The position numbers and the translations under genes are program-made. A stretch of DNA of 64,000 nt from Collinsella sp. (GTDB lineage: Bacteria > Actinomycetota > Coriobacteriia > Coriobacteriales > Coriobacteriaceae), in the NCBI GenBank assembly GCA_019419505.1, contig DXZS01000006.1:70041-134040 (forward strand), in the 5' to 3' direction. Positions 24,822 to 34,204 of this stretch are shown here, piece after piece (position 1 is the first letter of the stretch; each line of letters opens with the position of its first letter). The notes beneath the pieces were generated by a model. It was not told the DNA's origin. It worked only from the letters and a program-made list of their open reading frames with translations, and searched no databases.

Positions 24822-25787
24822 ATGTGTACGAGTATTCGATTTACCGATAATTCTGGCCACATGTATCTGGGCCGCAATCTCGACTGGAGCTTTGACTACG
24901 GCCAACAGGTTCGCGTGATGCCGCGCGGGTTTCACATTCCGTATTCGTTTATCGACGACGCGACAGCGGCACACGCGGTGATCGGTATGTGCATCGATTA
25001 CAAGAACTACCCTATGTTCTTCGATTGCGGCAACGATGCAGGCCTTGCCGTGGCGGGTCTCAATTTCCCGGGTTATGCCGAGTATGCCGAGGACCCTGTC
25101 GACGGCAAGACCAATATCGCGGCCTATGAGTTTCCCCTGTGGGTGGCAGCGACGTTCTCGACGGTCGATGAGGTCGAGGCTGCGCTGCGCGATACGGTGA
25201 TTGTCGCCAAATCTGCCGGAGAGGGGCTGGGCGTGTCGCTGCTCCATTGGATTATCGGCGACAGCCAGCGTAGCATCGTGGTCGAGATGATGGCTGACGG
25301 CCTGCATGTATACGGCGATCCGGTCGACACCCTCGCCAATCAGCCCACCTTCCCGTGGCACATGGAAAACCTCCGCACCTATATCACCGCCACAAGCGAT
25401 TTTCCGCAGACGGCGACATGGCGTGGCGCCGAGCTTAAGCCCTATGGAGCCGGTGCCGGCATGCGCGGCATTCCGGGCGATTGCTATTCGCCGAGCCGTT
25501 TTGTAAAGGCGGCGTACCTCAATGCCAATTACCCACAAAAGGAGAGCGAGACCGAAAACGTCGTTCGCATGTTCCGCTCGCTCGAGGGCGTGGTGATGAT
25601 CGAGGGAGCGTCCAGGATGGGCGATGGCAAGTTCGAGAAGACTATCTACACCGGATGCTTTAGCGCGCGCACGGGCAATTATTACTACGCGATGTATGGG
25701 GATCCGTCGATTCGCTACGTGAGCCTGATGGATGCCGAGGGCGCGAGCTCCGATAGGCTCGTGGTTCCCGAGCCGCGCCGTTCGTAG
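24822..25787 (+). CDS. bsh: Bile salt hydrolase / choloylglycine hydrolase family
   Basis: A 321-residue Ntn-hydrolase that cleaves amide bonds of conjugated bile salts or, in relatives, penicillin V. All catalytic positions are present: Cys2 (exposed after removal of Met1), Arg18 and Asp21 in GRNLDW, Asn81 in GLNF, Asn173 in ANQPTF and Arg226 in PSRFV. The ATG at 24822 gives the required Met-Cys start and follows AGGAGGC. The length is typical. It appears to be a monocistronic cytoplasmic enzyme closed by a strong terminator. It fits life in the gut. Activity on bile salts versus penicillin V cannot be decided here. Confidence 0.92.
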   Translation: MCTSIRFTDNSGHMYLGRNLDWSFDYGQQVRVMPRGFHIPYSFIDDATAAHAVIGMCIDYKNYPMFFDCGNDAGLAVAGLNFPGYAEYAEDPVDGKTNIAAYEFPLWVAATFSTVDEVEAALRDTVIVAKSAGEGLGVSLLHWIIGDSQRSIVVEMMADGLHVYGDPVDTLANQPTFPWHMENLRTYITATSDFPQTATWRGAELKPYGAGAGMRGIPGDCYSPSRFVKAAYLNANYPQKESETENVVRMFRSLEGVVMIEGASRMGDGKFEKTIYTGCFSARTGNYYYAMYGDPSIRYVSLMDAEGASSDRLVVPEPRRS

Positions 25788-25810
25788 CCGCTAGCTTTAC
25801 TGCAATGCAA

Positions 25811-25846
25811 AGCGGCCCTGCGTCTCTCGTGAGGTGCAGGGCCGCT
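25811..25846. terminator. Terminator between bile salt hydrolase and kup
   Basis: AGCGGCCCTGC and GCAGGGCCGCT form an 11-bp stem around a 14-base loop between two convergent genes. It probably works in both directions. Confidence 0.8.
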
Positions 25847-25866
25847 GTCGTTGATTTGTGACGTCA

Positions 25867-28115
25867 CTAGAAGTTGACGTCGTTGAGTTGTTCGCTCTCG
25901 AGGCCGTCGAGCTGTTGCTGTTCGGGCGTATCGGCGACGCTCTCGAGCAGCTCGGTGGGATCGACGTTCATGTTTCTACCGGCCTCGTTGCCGTTGACCA
26001 AGTCGTCCGAGAAGATGTCGACTTCCATTTCCTCGGCTTCCTCGATCTGAACTTCGAGCGGCACCTGGGTGCGCACGAGTTTGACTGCCGGGCGCATGCG
26101 GGCAAACAGTGGCACGTACTCGATGATGATGGCCGAGTTCTCGAGACCATACCAACGTGCCGGGCTTCCGCAGGCGCGGCGGACGGCGTACTTGATGGCC
26201 ATGACGCGATGGTCGTTGCGGTTGATGTCCGTTTCGGGGGCGAGCATCTTGCGCAGCATGCAAAAACGGAAGTCGCCCACGTTGCCGCGCGTCTCGTAGA
26301 TGGAGTAGGTGTGGTGCTGCGGCGGCAGCTCGCCCGATGCCATCAAGTCGCCAACAATCTGGCGCAGGTAGGCATTGATGCGCTGGTTGACCTTAAAGCC
26401 CAGGTCCAAGCGCACGCGGAACAAAAAGTCCGTGCCAAAGGTCTCGACGGAATACTCGTGCGTATAGGGCTCGTCGGTAACGTGCACGTTGATGAACCAG
26501 TATGCCTTGGCGCGCTTGGGATGCTTATCCAAGATGGAATAGAGCACGTCGCGGTCGAGCGTGAGCGGGTCGGGACTGTTGGTAAGGAACACCAGATTGT
26601 CGGCGAGCACGGGGTAGGTCTCGTCGTTGCGCAGGCGGTCGAGCTGGTCAATGTACTTGGAGACGGGCAGCAGGATCGTCTGCGTGCGCTCGATGGCGGT
26701 GCCGCGGCGCCACACGTACATAAGGCCAAACAGCAGCGAGGCCAAGAAGATCATGACGTAGCCGCCGTCAAAGAACATGGTGAGGCACGAGGCGAAGAAG
26801 CACAGCTCAATGGCGCCAAAAAGTAGGGCAAAGACGCAGGCGCCCAGCTTGCGCTTGAGAATGCCGGCGATATAGCTCGTCAGCAGCGTGGTGGTCATGA
26901 GCATGGTCACGGTAATGGCGAGGCCGTAGGCGCTCTCCATGCGCTCGGAGTTTTGGAACAGCAGCACGATGAAGATACAGCCGACCCACATGATGTTGTT
27001 GACGAGCGGAATATAGAGTTGGCCCTTGGTGTCGCTGGGGTAGTGGATGCGCAGATGCGGCATAAGGTTGAGGCGCGTTGCCTCCGAAACCAACGAGAAC
27101 GAGCCGGTGATGAGCGCCTGCGAGGCGATGATGGCCGCCACGGCCGAAAGCACGATGGCAAAGGGGCGCAGGGGCTCGGGGAGCATCATATAGAACGGGT
27201 TGACGATATCCATCGCGAGCATCTGGGGATTGGAATTGTTGGCGAGCAGCCAAGCGCCCTGACCCAGATAGTTAAGGATGAGGGCTGCCTTTACGAACGG
27301 CCAGGATGCGTAAATGTTAGCCTTGCCACGTGACCCATGTCCGAATAGAGCGCCTCGGCGCCGGTCGTCGACAGGAAGACGAAGCCGAGCACCATGATGC
27401 CCGAGTGGTTGATGGGCGAGAACAGGAACATGATGCCGCGGATGGGGTTGAGCGCGCGTAGGATGGACAGGTTGCCGAGCATGTTGAACAGGCCGGCGCC
27501 AGCCAAGAACAGGAACCACAGCGTCATGAGCGGGCCGAACAGCTTGCCGATCGACGAGGTGCCGGCGCGCTGCATGGCAAACAGGCCGCAGATAATGATG
27601 ATGGTGATGATGATGACGTTGGTCTGGCCGTCACCCAAAAGCGCATGGCCCCACTCGATAGTGCGCAAGCCCTCGATGGCCGTGGTAACCGTGACGGCGG
27701 GGGTGAGGATGCCGTCGGCGAGCAGCGCCGCGCCGCCGATCATGGCGGGAAGGATCAGCCACGGCGCCACTTTGCGCACCAAGCTAAACAGGGCGAAGAT
27801 GCCGCCCTCGTTGTGGTTATCGGCCTTCATGGCGATAACCACGTACTTGACCGTGGTCACGAGCGTCATGGTCCAGATGACGAGCGAAAGCGCTCCTAAG
27901 ATCATGTCCTCGCTGACGGTACCGATGCCGCCGTTGTTGGCGACGATTGATTTCATGGTGTACATGGGGCTCGTGCCGATGTCGCCGTAGACGACGCCGA
28001 GCGTAACGAGCAGCATGCCAGCGGAGAGGGGAATGGCTCCATGCCCGCCTTGACCACGCTGATCTTGGGGGCTTGCCTCCAGTTTGTTATGTGCCACGTG
28101 GACTCCCTTGGACAT
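25867..28115 (-). pseudogene. kup: Kup potassium uptake protein, interrupted by a frameshift
   Basis: A KUP/HAK/KT-type K+ transporter split into two frames. The 5' part (from 28115 or from GTG at 28097) encodes GVVYGDIGTSPMYTMKSI and about eight membrane segments and ends in the family motif EALYSDMGH. The rest continues in another frame as GKANIYASWPFVKAALILNY and on to the long cytoplasmic tail. In normal Kup proteins these pieces are continuous, so one base appears to be missing near 27328. Restoring it would give about 750 residues. All other motifs are intact, so the lesion is very recent, phase-variable or a sequencing error. GTG at 28097 has AAGGGAG upstream and may be the true start. 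Two inverted repeats lie upstream. Confidence 0.85.
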
Positions 28116-28117
28116 CC

Positions 28118-28221
28118 GGTTATCCGTCTAGGACAGATAACCTTTATGCCGTCTTTATACATACAAGAGCAGTTTGGCACATCAGGTTATTTTAGACAAT
28201 AATCCCCAGCTGAGGATTATT
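28118..28221. promoter_or_regulatory. Two inverted repeats upstream of kup
   Basis: GGTTATC/GATAACC (28118-28124 and 28136-28142) and AATAATCC/GGATTATT (28198-28205 and 28214-28221) lie in the AT-rich region upstream of kup. They could be operators or leader hairpins. No known potassium or c-di-AMP riboswitch was recognised. Confidence 0.4.
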
Positions 28222-28254
28222 TATGTACGCAGGTAGCATTTCAAAGCAGGGGCT

Positions 28255-29166
28255 TTAAGCACGTGCTGCCTGGGCGATGCCAGCCTTGGCGTTTGCGCGT
28301 TTGCCGGCGAGTTCGCAAAAGATCGCGCCGCCGATGATAAGCACGGCGCCCATCAGACGGACCGGTGTTATGGCTTCGCCCAAAAGGACGGCCGAGAACA
28401 CGACCGCCGAAAGCGGCTCGAGGTAGCCGACGACGGCGACGGTCTGGACGGGCAGTTTGGCGACGGCGCTAAAGTAGAGCAGGCAGCCGATGCCGGTGTT
28501 GACGACGCCGAGCATGACGACGGCGCGCCAATCAATACTGGCGGCGACGCCGGCGGACAGGAATGAGGGGGCGCCCTGCGTGAGGAGCGTAAGGACCAGC
28601 GCGGTCAAAAAGGCGGCGCTCACCTGGAGCGCGGAGTTCTCGAGGCCCTCGATGTGCGGCGCACCCTTGCTAGCGATGGCCATCAGCGCATAACAAAATG
28701 CCGAGGCGATACCGCAGACGATACCCGCAATGGGCATGTTGCCGCCTAGACCTTGTGCTGCAATGAGAAAAGCACCGCAGGCGACGGCGATAAACCCGGC
28801 GATTTTGCCGCCGGTCAGTTTTTCGCCAAAGATGAGTGGGGAGAGCGCCATGACAATGATGGGGCCGCAGTAGTACAGCAGCGAGGATACGCCGACGCCG
28901 ATCGTCTGGTAGGCGCGGAACAGAAAAATCCAGCTGGCGCCCAGCGCGGCTCCCGAGAGGAGGAGGGCTGCGGCTTCGCTGGGGCGAGATGGCGCCTGCA
29001 ACTTATGGCGTTGGGTGATGGCGAGGATGGTGACAAGCGAGAGTGCGCCCAAAAACGTGCGTAGTAGCACGATATCGGAGCTCGGCAGCGCGATGGCGGC
29101 GGCGATGATGCCGTTGGAGCCAAACAATAGCAAGGCTGCTAAGTACGTAAACAGTCCGTTGTTCAT
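28255..29166 (-). CDS. EamA/DMT-family membrane transporter
   Basis: A 303-residue drug/metabolite transporter with ten predicted membrane helices arranged as two EamA repeats (about residues 5-135 and 145-285). The conserved PLIFGEKLTGGKIAGFIAVACG motif closes the first repeat and VFSAVLLGEAITPVRLMGAVLI the second. Such proteins usually export amino acids or metabolites. It is transcribed divergently from a LysR gene 118 bp away, a common pairing in which the regulator controls the exporter. ATG at 29166 follows AAGGGATGTC. The substrate is unknown. Confidence 0.9.
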   Translation of the reverse strand: MNNGLFTYLAALLLFGSNGIIAAAIALPSSDIVLLRTFLGALSLVTILAITQRHKLQAPSRPSEAAALLLSGAALGASWIFLFRAYQTIGVGVSSLLYYCGPIIVMALSPLIFGEKLTGGKIAGFIAVACGAFLIAAQGLGGNMPIAGIVCGIASAFCYALMAIASKGAPHIEGLENSALQVSAAFLTALVLTLLTQGAPSFLSAGVAASIDWRAVVMLGVVNTGIGCLLYFSAVAKLPVQTVAVVGYLEPLSAVVFSAVLLGEAITPVRLMGAVLIIGGAIFCELAGKRANAKAGIAQAARA

Positions 29167-29284
29167 GCGCTGACATCCCTTCTATATCCGAGCATGTTCA
29201 CTATGGGTGAACTGGATTTAGAAGAAAAGCGAATATAATGCATGGATAACATGACAAAAACTCATGCAAAGGTGGAGGGGTGCC

Positions 29285-30142
29285 GTGGAAACGAATATTC
29301 AAAAGATGCAGGTGCTGCTCGAGACCGTGCACGCCGGCAGTTTTACGCGCGCCGCCGAGCGGCTGAGCTATTCGCAGTCGGGCGTGAGCCGTATGGTGGC
29401 CGATCTTGAGGCAGACTGGGGCTTTAAAGTGCTCGATAGAAGCCGCGAGGGCGTAGTACTTTCTGCCGATGGGCGGCAAGTCATGCCGGCGGTCGAGGCG
29501 TTATGCGAGGAATTTGTTCGTTTGCAGCGACGGGTGGATGAGATGCGTGGGCTCATGCGCGGCAAAATCTGCATCGGTACGTTTTCGAGCGTGGCGACCC
29601 ACGTGCTGCCGCCGGTGATTGCGCGCTTTCGCGCCGATCACCCGGACGTCGATTATGAGTTGCTGATGGGCGACTATTCAGAGATTGAACAATGGGTGGC
29701 TGAGGGTCGTTGTGACCTGGGCTTTATCCCGCGTGAACCCCGAGAAAACGGCATGGCATCGCGGTCTTTGGTGCGCGACGAGTTGATGGCGGTAGTGCCG
29801 GCAGATTCTTTGCTTGCCACGGCGGAGGTCGTTTCTCTTGCCGATTTAGCCAACGAGCAGTTTATTCTGCTAGAACGCGGCACCGATGACGAAATTACGC
29901 CGCTGTTCCGTCGGGCGGGGCTGACGGTGCGCTCCAAGCTGTCGACCTGGGATGATTATGCGATTATGGCTATGGTCGAGGACGGCCTGGGCGTGAGCAT
30001 TCTTCCCGCGCTCATCTTGCGCCGTTGTCAGTTCGATGTTGCCGTGCGTTCGCTCGAGGGACATCCCCATCGGCAGATCAACGCCATATATCGAACGGCC
30101 GATGTTTCGCTTGCCGCCGCCCGTTTTCTCGAATACCTCTAA
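29285..30142 (+). CDS. LysR-family transcriptional regulator, divergent to EamA exporter
   Basis: A 285-residue LysR regulator. The winged helix covers the first 60 residues (KMQVLLETVHAGSFTRAAER, SYSQSGVSRMV) and the effector-binding domain follows (GKICIGTFSSVATHVLPPVI). GTG at 29285 is chosen because GGAGGGG lies immediately upstream and the HTH begins soon after. It is divergent from the EamA exporter gene and probably controls it, binding in the 118-bp gap. No clear T-N11-A palindrome was picked out with certainty. Confidence 0.92.
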   Translation: METNIQKMQVLLETVHAGSFTRAAERLSYSQSGVSRMVADLEADWGFKVLDRSREGVVLSADGRQVMPAVEALCEEFVRLQRRVDEMRGLMRGKICIGTFSSVATHVLPPVIARFRADHPDVDYELLMGDYSEIEQWVAEGRCDLGFIPREPRENGMASRSLVRDELMAVVPADSLLATAEVVSLADLANEQFILLERGTDDEITPLFRRAGLTVRSKLSTWDDYAIMAMVEDGLGVSILPALILRRCQFDVAVRSLEGHPHRQINAIYRTADVSLAAARFLEYL

Positions 30143-30244
30143 ACGTGTACACGCCATTGTTTGCTTTGGGCAGATCTCGGAGTCCGGTACATTTTCTTAT
30201 GAAATTGAACTTTCGAATGAAGCGCCGCGTTATACTGCTTGCTA

Positions 30245-30264
30245 AATTGAACCATGGTTCAATT
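30245..30264. promoter_or_regulatory. 20-bp perfect palindrome, candidate operator of the HTH-aminotransferase gene
   Basis: AATTGAACCATGGTTCAATT is a perfect palindrome 41-60 bp before the GTG start. The half-site AATTGAAC recurs nearby at 30203-30210 and 30276-30283, giving a cluster of sites. TATACT at 30231-30236 may be a -10 element. The downstream gene product has an N-terminal XRE-type domain, so autoregulation is likely. Confidence 0.65.
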
Positions 30265-30304
30265 CGTGTTCTATAAATTGAACTTTGCCAGCAAGGAGGT
30301 TCTA

Positions 30305-31825
30305 GTGGCCCAAGAGACGTTTAGCGATCGCCTGCGACAGGTTATGTCCGATCGCGACGTTCGCCAGTCGGACGTGATTCGCGCATCGGAGATGCTCGGC
30401 AAAAAACTCGGCAAGAGTCAGATGAGCCAATATGTGAGCGGCAAGACGATCCCGCGGCGCGATGTGGCTGAGCTGCTCGCCCGTATTTTGGAGGTCGATG
30501 TTACCTGGCTGCTTGCCGGCGACGCCGATCAAGGCGAGGCATCATCACCCCGCAACGATTCCAAGCCCGAACCCCATCCCTCAGCTCAAATTGCAAGGAG
30601 CACCACCATGCGTACTTTTTCTAAATCCACCAAGCTCGATAACGTCCTGTATGACGTGCGCGGTCCCGTCGTCGACGAGGCCGCCCGTATGGAGGACGAG
30701 GGCGAGCGCATCCTCAAGCTCAATATCGGCAACCCGGCGCCCTTCGGTTTCCGCACGCCCGATGAGGTCATCAAGGACATGCGCCAGCAGCTGCCCGACT
30801 GCGAAGGCTATTCCAACTCGCGTGGCCTGTTCTCCGCGCGCAAGGCGATCATGCAGTATTCGCAGATCAAGGGCCTGCCCAACGTTCAGATGGAGCATAT
30901 CTACACGGGCAACGGCGTGTCCGAGCTCATTCAGCTTTCGATGAACGCGCTGCTCGACAATGGCGACGAGATTCTGATCCCCAGCCCCGACTATCCGCTC
31001 TGGACGGCGTGCGCAACCCTTGCCGGCGGCCATCCCGTGCACTATCTGTGCGATGAGCAGGCGGATTGGTATCCCGACCTGGAGGATATGGAGTCCAAGA
31101 TCACGAGCGCGACCAAAGCCCTCGTCATCATCAACCCCAACAACCCCACGGGTTCCGTCTATCCGCGCGAGGTGCTCGAGGGCATCGTCGAGGTTGCACG
31201 CAGGCATCAGCTGATGATTTTTGCCGATGAGATCTACGACCGCCTGTGCATGGACGGCTACGAGCACGTCTCGATTGCCTCGCTCGCCCCCGATCTGCCC
31301 TGCGTCACCTTTAGCGGCCTTTCCAAGTCGCACATGATCGCGGGCTATCGTATTGGCTGGATGGTGCTTTCGGGCAACCAGCGCTGCATGAGCGACTTCA
31401 TCATGGGCATCAACATGCTCTCCAACATGCGCCTGTGCTCCAACGTGCCGGCTCAGTCGATCGTTCAGACGGCACTCGGCGGCCATCAGTCGGTCAACGA
31501 CTATATCCGTCCCGGCGGCCGTGTCTATGAGCAGCGCAACTTTGTGTATGAGGCGCTCAACAAGATTGACGGCATCTCGGTGGTTAAGCCGCGTGCGGCG
31601 TTCTACATCTTCCCCAAGATGGATGTGAAGAAGTTCAACATCACCGATGACGAACAGTTCGCCCTTGACCTGCTGCACGAGAAGAAGATCCTGATCACGC
31701 GCGGCGGCGGCTTTAACTGGGCCGAGCCCGACCACTTCCGCATCGTGTACCTGCCGCGCATGGAAGTGCTCAAAGAGTCGCTCGAAGACCTCGCCGACTT
31801 CTTCGATCACTACCGCCAGGCGTAG
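30305..31825 (+). CDS. XRE-type HTH domain fused to an AlaA-like aminotransferase
   Basis: A 506-residue fusion. Residues 5-72 form an XRE/Cro-like helix-turn-helix (FSDRLRQVMSDRDVRQSDV, SQMSQYVSGKTIPRR), 73-103 are a linker, and 104-506 are a class I PLP aminotransferase close to AlaA (glutamate-pyruvate type), with INPNNPTGSVYP, FADEIYD and the PLP lysine in SGLSKSHMIAGYRIGW. The GTG start at 30305 follows AAGGAGG. A second strong site, AAGGAG (30595-30600), lies 7 bases before ATG 30608 (Met102), exactly at the start of the enzyme, so a free aminotransferase may also be made. The fusion resembles MocR proteins in concept but uses XRE rather than GntR. A palindrome cluster lies upstream. 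Confidence 0.9.
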   Translation: MAQETFSDRLRQVMSDRDVRQSDVIRASEMLGKKLGKSQMSQYVSGKTIPRRDVAELLARILEVDVTWLLAGDADQGEASSPRNDSKPEPHPSAQIARSTTMRTFSKSTKLDNVLYDVRGPVVDEAARMEDEGERILKLNIGNPAPFGFRTPDEVIKDMRQQLPDCEGYSNSRGLFSARKAIMQYSQIKGLPNVQMEHIYTGNGVSELIQLSMNALLDNGDEILIPSPDYPLWTACATLAGGHPVHYLCDEQADWYPDLEDMESKITSATKALVIINPNNPTGSVYPREVLEGIVEVARRHQLMIFADEIYDRLCMDGYEHVSIASLAPDLPCVTFSGLSKSHMIAGYRIGWMVLSGNQRCMSDFIMGINMLSNMRLCSNVPAQSIVQTALGGHQSVNDYIRPGGRVYEQRNFVYEALNKIDGISVVKPRAAFYIFPKMDVKKFNITDDEQFALDLLHEKKILITRGGGFNWAEPDHFRIVYLPRMEVLKESLEDLADFFDHYRQA

Positions 31826-31885
31826 GGGATTAGGTATCTACCGCCGCAAAAATCGAGGCGTCGCAGGATAGACATACGACAGCGA

Positions 31886-31985
31886 GCGAGCCGCATTTGC
31901 GCCAAGGTGACGTGAAATGAGAGGGCGCTGACCTTCTGGTCGCGTCCTCGAAATTGAACGCCAGATTGGCGTGAATGCGGCTCGC
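31886..31985. repeat. Large imperfect hairpin element, family D copy 1
   Basis: Two 20-bp arms (31886-31905 and 31966-31985; GCGAGCCGCATT at one end, AATGCGGCTCGC at the other) pair with two mismatches. The centre is GACCTTCTGGTC, whose reverse complement is the centre of the hairpin at 35162-35260, and GAGGRCG/CGTCCTC stretches flank both. It lies between the aminotransferase and deformylase genes, which converge. Confidence 0.65.
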
Positions 31986-32000
31986 GCAGCGTCAAGCGGT

Positions 32001-32022
32001 CCGCCGTTCGGTAGAACGGCGG
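32001..32022. terminator. Hairpin just beyond the deformylase gene
   Basis: CCGCCGTTC and GAACGGCGG pair around a 4-base loop, two bases past the minus-strand def stop. No U-tract follows, so it may be a weak or factor-aided terminator. Confidence 0.5.
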
Positions 32023-32024
32023 AA

Positions 32025-32435
32025 CTAAATAACGATTCCTTGGCAGTGGTCGATTTCGTGCTGGATGATCTCGGCGGTGTAGCCCGAGAAGTTTTTGATG
32101 CGGTGAACGAAGTTCTCGTCCAAATACTCAACCTTAATGCGGCGATAACGGGTGCAGGGACGCTCGCCGATCAGCGAGAGGCATCCTTCGCTCGTCTGAT
32201 AGGCATTGACCTGCTCAAGAATTTGCGGGTTGTACATGAGCAGCGACTTGCTGCCGTCCTTTACGCAGATGATGCGTTTGCGCACGCCGATCATGTTGGC
32301 GGCGAGGCCCACGCACTCGTGCTCATGCTCGTGGAGCGTATCCAGGAGGTCCTGCCCGGTCGCGGCATCGTCGGGTCCTGCGTCTTCGGAAGGCAGGCGC
32401 AAAAAGAACTCGGATTTCATGATGGGCTTAATCAT
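32025..32435 (-). CDS. def: Peptide deformylase (intact active site)
   Basis: A 136-residue metalloenzyme that removes the formyl group from nascent proteins. All three motifs are canonical: GLAANMIG (43-50), EGCLS with Cys85, and HEIDH at 126-130. It is a short form of the family. ATG at 32435 follows GAGGAGC. Compared with its paralogue at 24157-24576 this copy keeps the catalytic Glu, so it is the likely functional one of the pair. It is divergent from the MFS gene across a 204-bp gap that shows two small hairpins but no recognised regulatory site. Confidence 0.92.
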   Translation of the reverse strand: MIKPIMKSEFFLRLPSEDAGPDDAATGQDLLDTLHEHEHECVGLAANMIGVRKRIICVKDGSKSLLMYNPQILEQVNAYQTSEGCLSLIGERPCTRYRRIKVEYLDENFVHRIKNFSGYTAEIIQHEIDHCQGIVI

Positions 32436-32639
32436 GGCGGGCTCCTCATGTCTTATGCTTTCGTGGACTTTTAATAATAGCGCGGAAGGAAAGCTGCGCG
32501 TCCGCGTTACAATCTTTCGACGTTGGACCATGTTGCCAGATGTGCCATTTGCGCTGTCTGGCGTAAGTCTAGGGCTCATTTTCGCCCTGGACCGTTCCTC
32601 TGGGGCGATGCGATTGTCGTTCTAAGAGGAAGGAATTTC

Positions 32640-34052
32640 ATGGGGACCAAATCCCAAAAGCAAACTCAATCACCGTCGACAGCCTCGGCGATTCTCGTCG
32701 TAATGTATGTTGGAGCCTTTGTTGCCGCGTTTAACGAGAACATCATTAACGTGGCGCTGCACGACATTATGGCGGCCTTTTCGGTGAGTGCCACCACGGC
32801 GCAGTGGCTCGTTTCGGGCTACATGATCGTGACGTCGATCTTTACGGCCATCATGGCCTTTCTGTCCGGCCGTTTCTCGACGCGCAAGCTGCTGTTTTTC
32901 GCAAGCGGATGCATGGTCGCCGGCGAAGTCCTGTGCCTGGTCGCTCCGTCGTTTAGCGTTTTGCTGCCGAGTCGTATCCTGCAGGCTGCGGGATCGGGCA
33001 TCTTGTTTCCGCTCATGATGAACGTGGTACTGTCTTGCGCCCCGCGCGAGAAGCTCGGTTTGTATCTGAGCCTGGGCGGTGCCTGCATTACGCTGGGGCC
33101 GGCGTTTGGGCCCGTGATCAGCGGTCTAATGTGCACGTTGTTTGGCTGGAGGGCGGTGTTCGTAGTGCCGCTGGTGGGCGGCATTGTGGTCGCTGCGGCG
33201 GGCGTAAAGCTCGTTCAGAATGTCGGAGAGCGTTCGAACGCCACGCTTGATATTCTGTCGGTGGTTTTGCTCGCTGCCGGTATTACGGCATTTGTGTATT
33301 CCGTAGGCGAGTTCTCGACCAATCTAATTGCCGGCATCGCGACGCTCTTCGCCGCCATTGTGCTGCTCGGCCTGTTTGCGGCCCGCCAGCTCAAGCTCGA
33401 GCATCCGGTGCTTAACGTGCGTCCCATGGCGAGCGTTCGTTTTTGGCCTGCGTGTCTGCTTGTTGTGGTGTCGATGATGACGACGTTCTCGATGAGCGTT
33501 TTGTTGCCGCTCTATTTTGAGGGCGCATACGGCATGACCGCACTTGTTGCGGGCCTGCTCATTTTGCCGGCAATTGCCTGCAACGCCGTGACCTCGATTG
33601 TGGGCGGACGCGTGATGGACGCCCGTGGCGCATGGCCGCTGCTGCCGGTCGGCTTTGCCCTGATTGCCGTGGGGCAGATCGCAATCTCGATGACGGCGGC
33701 AAGCATGAACATCGGCGTCGTCGTGGCGCTGGCCGTTGTGGTGTATGCCGGAGTCGGTTTGGTACTGAGCCCCTCGCAGACGGCCGGCTTGGAGACGCTG
33801 CCTGCCGCTGAGCATCCTCACGGAACGGCATTGCTCAACACGTGGAACATGATTGCCGCATCGTTTGGCCCGTCGCTGTTTATCGGCCTGCTCTCGAGTT
33901 CTGCGGCGGCTGTCGGCGCCGCTGGCGCTGCGACCGACGTTGCCCAGGCGATTGGATTTGCAGCTGCCGTGCGTGTGGCGGCTGTGATTGCCGTGGTCGG
34001 GTTCGCGACGTCGCTGGTGTACGCTCGTCGCGAGTCGCACATGTCGCATTAA
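32640..34052 (+). CDS. MFS multidrug exporter, DHA2 (14-TM) type
   Basis: A 470-residue major facilitator protein with about 14 membrane helices. The DHA2 pattern is visible: NVALHDIMAAFSVSATTAQWLVSGYM in helices 1-2, then FLSGRFSTRKLLF as motif A and GPVISGLM resembling the antiporter motif C (GPAFGPVISG). Relatives such as EmrB or LfrA export drugs by proton antiport. ATG at 32640 follows AGGAAGG; the upstream open frame is not coding. No accessory membrane-fusion gene or local regulator is nearby. The substrate is unknown. Confidence 0.9.
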   Translation: MGTKSQKQTQSPSTASAILVVMYVGAFVAAFNENIINVALHDIMAAFSVSATTAQWLVSGYMIVTSIFTAIMAFLSGRFSTRKLLFFASGCMVAGEVLCLVAPSFSVLLPSRILQAAGSGILFPLMMNVVLSCAPREKLGLYLSLGGACITLGPAFGPVISGLMCTLFGWRAVFVVPLVGGIVVAAAGVKLVQNVGERSNATLDILSVVLLAAGITAFVYSVGEFSTNLIAGIATLFAAIVLLGLFAARQLKLEHPVLNVRPMASVRFWPACLLVVVSMMTTFSMSVLLPLYFEGAYGMTALVAGLLILPAIACNAVTSIVGGRVMDARGAWPLLPVGFALIAVGQIAISMTAASMNIGVVVALAVVVYAGVGLVLSPSQTAGLETLPAAEHPHGTALLNTWNMIAASFGPSLFIGLLSSSAAAVGAAGAATDVAQAIGFAAAVRVAAVIAVVGFATSLVYARRESHMSH

Positions 34053-34112
34053 TGTGTGCACATAGATTCTGCAGCTAGATTGGATGGCAACACCATAAAC
34101 TAATGGACGTTT

Positions 34113-34190
34113 TGCCGAGAGGCATGAATGTTTAAAGCGCAAAGAGTGCGCGACGGGCCCCGCGAATGGGGTGATGATGCCCGAGAGGGC
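34113..34190 (+). promoter_or_regulatory. Structured 5' leader of the RGG-protein gene
   Basis: Before the SD (AAGGAG, 34195-34200) the leader can form four small hairpins in a row: TGCC-GAGA-GGCA (34113-34124), GCGC-AAAGAGT-GCGC (34137-34151), CCCC-GCGAAT-GGGG (34058 downstream numbering 34158-34171) and GCCC-GAGA-GGGC (34179-34190). Two share a GAGA tetraloop. It may be a regulatory leader RNA. No known riboswitch family was recognised. Confidence 0.45.
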
Positions 34191-34204
34191 TAAGAAGGAG
34201 TCTC

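Noticed and set aside
27291..27360. Programmed ribosomal frameshift in kup
   Set aside because: No slippery heptamer was recognised at the junction and Kup proteins are not known to use frameshifting; a mutation or sequence error is simpler.
30581..31810. 409-codon minus-strand frame inside the HTH-aminotransferase gene
   Set aside because: Shadow of the aminotransferase; no start signal or homology.
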